Source: Tessaracoccus sp. MC1865 (GTDB lineage: Bacteria; Actinomycetota; Actinomycetes; Propionibacteriales; Propionibacteriaceae). From it: a DNA stretch of 64,000 nucleotides. Positions 60,545 through 64,000 of the stretch are shown here, piece by piece; position 1 is the first letter of the stretch; the number at the start of each line of letters is the position of its first letter. Location of the stretch: positions 2,046,001-2,110,000 of the forward strand of contig NZ_CP072596.1 of the NCBI RefSeq assembly GCF_017815535.1, given 5' to 3'. A program made the position numbers and the translations under genes. Under the pieces are notes generated by a model, which had not been told where the DNA came from, ran no database searches, and was given only the letters and a program-made list of their open reading frames with translations.

Positions 60545-61870
60545 TCACATCACGCGGATGTGGCGGTCCAGTTCCCAGGGCGTGACCTGCTGGCGGTAGG
60601 CCGCGAATTCCTTGCGCTTGTTGCGCATGAAGTACTCGTAGACGTGCTCGCCGAGTGTCTCGGCCACGAGTTCGCTCTCGTCCATGATGCGGATGGCCTC
60701 GTCGAGGTTGCGGGGCAGTTCCTGGATGCCGATCGCCTTGCGCTCGCGGTCCGAGAGGCGCCACACCTCGTCCTCGGTCTCCTCGGGCAGCTGGTATTCG
60801 CCCTCGATCCCCTTGAGGCCCGCGTTGAGCATCACGGCGTAGGCGAGGTACGGGTTGACCGCCGAGTCGATGGCGCGGTACTCGATGCGCGCGGAGGAAG
60901 TCTTCCCCGGCGTGAACTGGGGAACCCTCACGAGGGCCGAGCGGTTGGCGCGTCCCCAGCACGCGTACGACGGGGCTTCTCCCCCACCGACGAGGCGCTT
61001 GTAGGAGTTGACCCACTGGTTGGTGACGGCGGTGATCTCCGGCGCGTGGTGCAGCAGGCCGGCGATGAACTGCTTGGCCGTCTTGGAGAGGTTGTACTGG
61101 TCCGCCGCGTCGTAGAAGACGTTGGTGTCGCCCTCGAACAGCGACATGTGCGTGTGCATGCCGGAGCCCGGGTGCTCGGAGAACGGCTTGGGCATGAACG
61201 TTGCGTGGATGTCCTGGCTGACGGCCACCTCCCGCACCACGACGCGGAACGTCATGATGTTGTCGGCCATGGTGAGGGCGTCGGCGTAGCGCAGGTCGAT
61301 CTCGTGCTGCCCCGGGGCAGCCTCGTGGTGGCTGAACTCGACGGAGATGCCCATCTGTTCGAGGATGGTGATGACGTCGCGGCGGAAGTCGGTGCCGTCG
61401 CCCAGCGTGGTGTGGTCGAAGTAGCCGCCCTGGTCCAGCGGGACGAGGGGGTTGAGCGAGCGCAGCAGGAAGAACTCGATCTCGGGGTGGATGTAGAAGG
61501 TGTAGCCGAGATCGGCCGCCTTGCCGAGGGCGCGCTTCAGCACGAAACGGGGGTCCGCGAAGCTCGGTGAGCCGTCGGGCAGTTTGATGTCGCAGAACAT
61601 CCGCGCCGTCGAGCGGCCGGCCTGCCGCCACGGCAGCACCTGATACGTCGACGCGTCCGGGTGCGCCACCATGTCGGACTCGTAGACCCGGGCGAAGCCT
61701 TCGATCGCGGAGCCGTCGAAACCGACGCCCTCCGCGATGGCGCCCTCGACCTCAGCCGGAGCGATCGCCACAGATTTCAGTGAGCCGAGCACATCGGTGA
61801 ACCACAGCCTGACGAACCGGATCCCGCGCTCCTCCATGGAGCGGAGAACGAACTCCGTTTGCCTATCCAT
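60545..61870 (-). CDS. glnA2: Glutamine synthetase, second type I enzyme (GlnA2-like)
   Basis: 441 aa, shorter than GlnA. The GS substrate motifs are present: FDGSAIEGFARVYESDM, HPGSGMHTHMS and NSYKRLVGGGEAPSY. It lacks the adenylylation tyrosine loop of GSI-beta (the equivalent region reads ERKAIGIQELPRN), so GlnE should not control it. It fits the GSI-alpha GlnA2 of actinobacteria, adjacent to glnE in many of them. A GlnR-like site lies upstream on the minus strand. Confidence 0.93.
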   Translation of the reverse strand: MDRQTEFVLRSMEERGIRFVRLWFTDVLGSLKSVAIAPAEVEGAIAEGVGFDGSAIEGFARVYESDMVAHPDASTYQVLPWRQAGRSTARMFCDIKLPDGSPSFADPRFVLKRALGKAADLGYTFYIHPEIEFFLLRSLNPLVPLDQGGYFDHTTLGDGTDFRRDVITILEQMGISVEFSHHEAAPGQHEIDLRYADALTMADNIMTFRVVVREVAVSQDIHATFMPKPFSEHPGSGMHTHMSLFEGDTNVFYDAADQYNLSKTAKQFIAGLLHHAPEITAVTNQWVNSYKRLVGGGEAPSYACWGRANRSALVRVPQFTPGKTSSARIEYRAIDSAVNPYLAYAVMLNAGLKGIEGEYQLPEETEDEVWRLSDRERKAIGIQELPRNLDEAIRIMDESELVAETLGEHVYEYFMRNKRKEFAAYRQQVTPWELDRHIRVM

Positions 61871-61894
61871 GCGCGCAAGTTTGCCGCGAAGATG

Positions 61895-61910
61895 TTACAG
61901 CCGCGTGACA
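61895..61910 (-). promoter_or_regulatory. GlnR-like site upstream of glnA2
   Basis: Read on the minus strand: GTCAC (61910 to 61906), six bases, GTAAC (61899 to 61895). This fits GTNAC-N6-GNAAC. It lies 25 to 40 bases before the ATG at 61870. Confidence 0.55.
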
Positions 61911-61942
61911 TTCTGCGTTCTGGGCGCGCTCCGGACCGCCCC

Positions 61943-61948
61943 TAGACT
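61943..61948 (+). promoter_or_regulatory. -10 box of the DUF2510 gene
   Basis: TAGACT ends 6 bases before the ATG at 61955; leaderless start. Confidence 0.55.
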
Positions 61949-61954
61949 GGGCCC

Positions 61955-62800
61955 ATGGCTCAGCCCGGTTGGTATGCGGATCCCACGGCGCCCGATGGGC
62001 GCCGTTACTGGGATGGTCAGCGATGGGTGGACCCCACGCCGCCGCGCAGGGGCCGCGCGGGCTGGGTGTGGCTGTCGGTCGCCCTGGTCGTGGTCGCAGC
62101 CCTGGTGGCCGCGCTCCTCATCTTCCCCAGCCGGGCCAACCCCTTCGCCCCCACCCCCGAGGACACCCGCACGGCTCGCCCCACCGGCAAACAGTGGAAC
62201 GAACGGGTCCCGTCGGAGACGCCCACTCCCACCGAGGTCGAGTCGCAGTTCGGCGAGTCCATCGACTGCCCCTCCAGTGGGGACTGGCCGCGCAGCGAAC
62301 TGACGGACGGGCGCCTCGAAGGTGGCGGGCTGAGCGTCGAAGCACCCCAGGGCGAGAAGTGGCGGATGAGCCCCGCCCACATCGACTGGATGTACGACGG
62401 CAACTCAATGCTGCGCGAGATCGTCTTCGGCTGGATCAGCAACGTCAACGTCGGCTACATCAAGGTCTCGGACGGTTTCTCGGCCAATCCCCGCGCCGCG
62501 GCCGAGCAGTTCGTCAACTGCATGGCGTCGTCGGGCATGTTCCTCGGCTTCACCAGGCGCACCGTCCTGTGGAACGAGGAGTGGGACGTCTCCGGCAGGC
62601 CGGCGTGGCGGCTCACGTCGAACGTCTACGTCGGCGACTGGAGCCACGAAGGCATCGAGGGCGACACCGTCGACATCATCATCGTGCCCACCGACGACAA
62701 GGACCGGTTGGCGGTGTACGTCTGTTGCGTGACCATCGGACACGAGGAGAACATCAGCGAGGTCGAGCCGGTGTTGGAGTCGCTTGCGTACGAGGGCTGA
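61955..62800 (+). CDS. DUF2510 domain membrane protein
   Basis: 281 aa. The N-terminal DUF2510 motif ([21 protein letters not shown], residues 4-24) is a short W-rich module common in actinobacteria, followed by one membrane helix (36-58) and an extracytoplasmic domain of about 220 residues. The outer part contains cysteines (C85, C187 and the adjacent pair C262-C263 in YVCCVT) that may form disulfides. No enzyme motif is recognised. Probably a cell-envelope protein of unknown role. Confidence 0.8.
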   Translation: MAQPGWYADPTAPDGRRYWDGQRWVDPTPPRRGRAGWVWLSVALVVVAALVAALLIFPSRANPFAPTPEDTRTARPTGKQWNERVPSETPTPTEVESQFGESIDCPSSGDWPRSELTDGRLEGGGLSVEAPQGEKWRMSPAHIDWMYDGNSMLREIVFGWISNVNVGYIKVSDGFSANPRAAAEQFVNCMASSGMFLGFTRRTVLWNEEWDVSGRPAWRLTSNVYVGDWSHEGIEGDTVDIIIVPTDDKDRLAVYVCCVTIGHEENISEVEPVLESLAYEG

Positions 62801-62830
62801 CGCCTACAGACGGCCCGGCGGGAGCGGGGA

Positions 62831-62836
62831 TAGACT
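62831..62836 (+). promoter_or_regulatory. -10 box of map
   Basis: TAGACT ends 8 bases before the GTG at 62845, one or two bases longer than the other leaderless cases. Confidence 0.5.
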
Positions 62837-62844
62837 CGTCGACT

Positions 62845-63693
62845 GTGAATCCCGTTACTCCGCACACCATCACCCCCGTTCGCGACGTCCCCCGCAGCAT
62901 CCTGCGCCCGGAGTACGTCGGGAAGAAGGCACCGAAGCGCTACACCGGCTCCGATGTCCAGAGCGACGACGTGATTGAGAAGATGCGGGTGGCGGGGCGG
63001 ATCGCTTCCCGGGCCATGCATGAAGCGGCCAAGGCGATCGCGCCGGGCGTGACCACCGACGAACTGGACCGCATCGCGCACGAGTACATGCTCGACCACG
63101 GCGCCTACCCGTCGTCGCTGGGCTACCGCGGATTCCCCAAGTCGATCTGCACCTCCGTGAACGAGGTCGTCTGCCACGGCATCCCGGACACGCGGCCGCT
63201 CGAGGACGGCGACCTGGTCAAGATCGACTGCACCGCGTTCAAGGACGGCGTGCACGGCGACAACTGCGCCACGTTCTTCTGTGGCGATGTCGACGAGGAG
63301 TCGAGGCTGCTGGCGGAGCGCACGTTGGAGTCGCTAAACCGGGCGATCAAGGCCGTGCGGCCGGGGCGCCCCATCTCTGTCATCGGTCGGGTCATCGAGA
63401 GCTACGCGAAGCGCTTCAACTACGGCGTGATCCGCGACTACACCGGTCACGGTGTGCACACCGCCTTCCACTCCGGCCTGGTCGTCCTGCACTACGACGA
63501 GCCGCGCGTCGACACCGTGATGGTGCCGGGCATGACGTTCACCATCGAACCCATGCTCACGCTGGGCGGGTACGACACTGAGGTGTGGGACGACGACTGG
63601 ACCGTCGTCACCGCCGACCGTTCGCGCGTGGCCCAGTACGAGCACTCCCTCGTCGTGACCGCGACCGGCGCGGAGATCCTGACGCTTCCCTGA
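62845..63693 (+). CDS. map: Methionine aminopeptidase, type I
   Basis: 282 aa with GTG start. It removes the initiator methionine from nascent proteins. The five metal ligands are in [17 protein letters not shown] (two Asp), [13 protein letters not shown] (His), TFTIEPML (Glu) and QYEHSLVV (Glu). An N-terminal extension of about 40 residues precedes the catalytic fold, as in the longer mycobacterial MapB type; the extension has no zinc finger. The frame from 61969 is not used. Confidence 0.95.
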   Translation: MNPVTPHTITPVRDVPRSILRPEYVGKKAPKRYTGSDVQSDDVIEKMRVAGRIASRAMHEAAKAIAPGVTTDELDRIAHEYMLDHGAYPSSLGYRGFPKSICTSVNEVVCHGIPDTRPLEDGDLVKIDCTAFKDGVHGDNCATFFCGDVDEESRLLAERTLESLNRAIKAVRPGRPISVIGRVIESYAKRFNYGVIRDYTGHGVHTAFHSGLVVLHYDEPRVDTVMVPGMTFTIEPMLTLGGYDTEVWDDDWTVVTADRSRVAQYEHSLVVTATGAEILTLP

Positions 63694-63753
63694 CGAGTCC
63701 CCGCCTCCCGTCGCTGCGAACTGGCGACGGTGTGCCGAAGGCCCGATCCACGG

Positions 63754-63759
63754 TAGAAT
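63754..63759 (+). promoter_or_regulatory. -10 box of rnpB
   Basis: TAGAAT lies about 8 bases before the expected 5' end of RNase P RNA. Confidence 0.55.
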
Positions 63760-63767
63760 CGTTGGTT

Positions 63768-64000
63768 GGACGAGACGGCCAGATGATCGCGGCTGGAAAC
63801 AGCTGAGGAAAGTCCGGGCTCCACAGAGCAGGGTGGTGGGTAACGCCCACCCGGGGTGACCCGCGGGACAGTGCCACAGAAAACAGACCGCCCAGCAATG
63901 GGTAAGGGTGAAACGGTGGTGTAAGAGACCACCAGCGCTCCGGGTGACCGGAGCGGCTAGGTAAACCCCACTCGGAGCAAGACCAAGAAGGCCGGCCTCC
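63768..64000 (+). ncRNA. rnpB: RNase P RNA, bacterial class A, 5' part
   Basis: The stretch holds the conserved core GAGGAAAGTCCGGGCTCCA (about 63805-63823), followed by the CAGGGTGGTGGGTAACGCCC element, ACAGAAA and GACCGCC strings, GGTAAGGGTGAAA and the GTAAACCCCAC region. This order is diagnostic of type A RNase P RNA, the catalytic part of the tRNA 5' processing enzyme. The 3' end lies beyond the window. Confidence 0.95.

Overview
The window is high-GC, densely coded bacterial chromosome from an actinobacterium. The gene content and order (trpD, ctaE-qcrCAB, ctaC-ctaD-ctaF, an IscA-like gene, a glycerate kinase family gene, DUF3043, pepA, sucB, lipB, lipA, DUF4191, glnA, glnE, glnA2) match, from memory, the block running from about Rv2190 to Rv2222 in Mycobacterium tuberculosis. 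The style and the extra genes fit the Propionibacteriaceae best; I cannot name the genus. Nearly everything is core metabolism, and no prophage, CRISPR array, IS element or tRNA was seen. No stretch longer than 300 bases lacks a feature; the largest gap between genes, 55095-55388, holds an FMN riboswitch.

Layout. 1-2084: end of a short gene, a YcaQ-like DNA glycosylase, a prepilin peptidase. 2071-8966: a minus operon (trpD, a degenerate receiver protein, CtaG) divergent from ctaE-qcrC-qcrA-qcrB. 9047-15585: GuaB1, a pirin, a two-component system and its probable target ABC transporter. 15663-19152: ctaC-ctaD-ctaF and an IscA-like protein; with the first block this gives the actinobacterial bcc-aa3 respiratory chain. 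19259-22620: a PspA/PspAA/glycerate kinase operon and small membrane proteins. 22677-34478: aminopeptidase, E3 and E2 of the 2-oxoacid dehydrogenases, lipB and lipA (lipoate synthesis, which serves that E2), a GT2 enzyme with a decayed transporter remnant behind it, DUF4191 and an ABC-F protein. 34546-43182: ilvD, a reductase, a nitrobindin, an unusual HTH/homing-endonuclease-repeat protein divergent from an AAA ATPase, and a frameshifted copper ATPase under a CsoR-type operator. 43267-53166: a 22-residue leader peptide ahead of a cystine-type symporter, glnA, MMPL, MATE, an AcuI-like reductase, and Fur-catalase. 53263-56032: a riboflavin ABC transporter (ribX-ribY) under an FMN riboswitch and a frameshifted oxidoreductase. 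56113-64000: glnE, a sterol-carrier-like protein, an aldo/keto reductase, glnA2, a DUF2510 protein, map and the 5' part of RNase P RNA.

Regulation. A recurrent signal is a TANNNT -10 box ending 6-8 bases before the start codon, which predicts leaderless mRNAs for roughly twenty genes and helps fix their starts. Both glutamine synthetases carry GlnR-like half-sites, and glnE between them encodes the adenylyltransferase that controls GlnA. The strongest less-described items are the leader peptide before the symporter, the riboflavin transporter without its own ATPase, and the HTH/homing-repeat protein next to an AAA ATPase. Two genes each lack one base in a C/G run; this may be real decay or a base-calling error.
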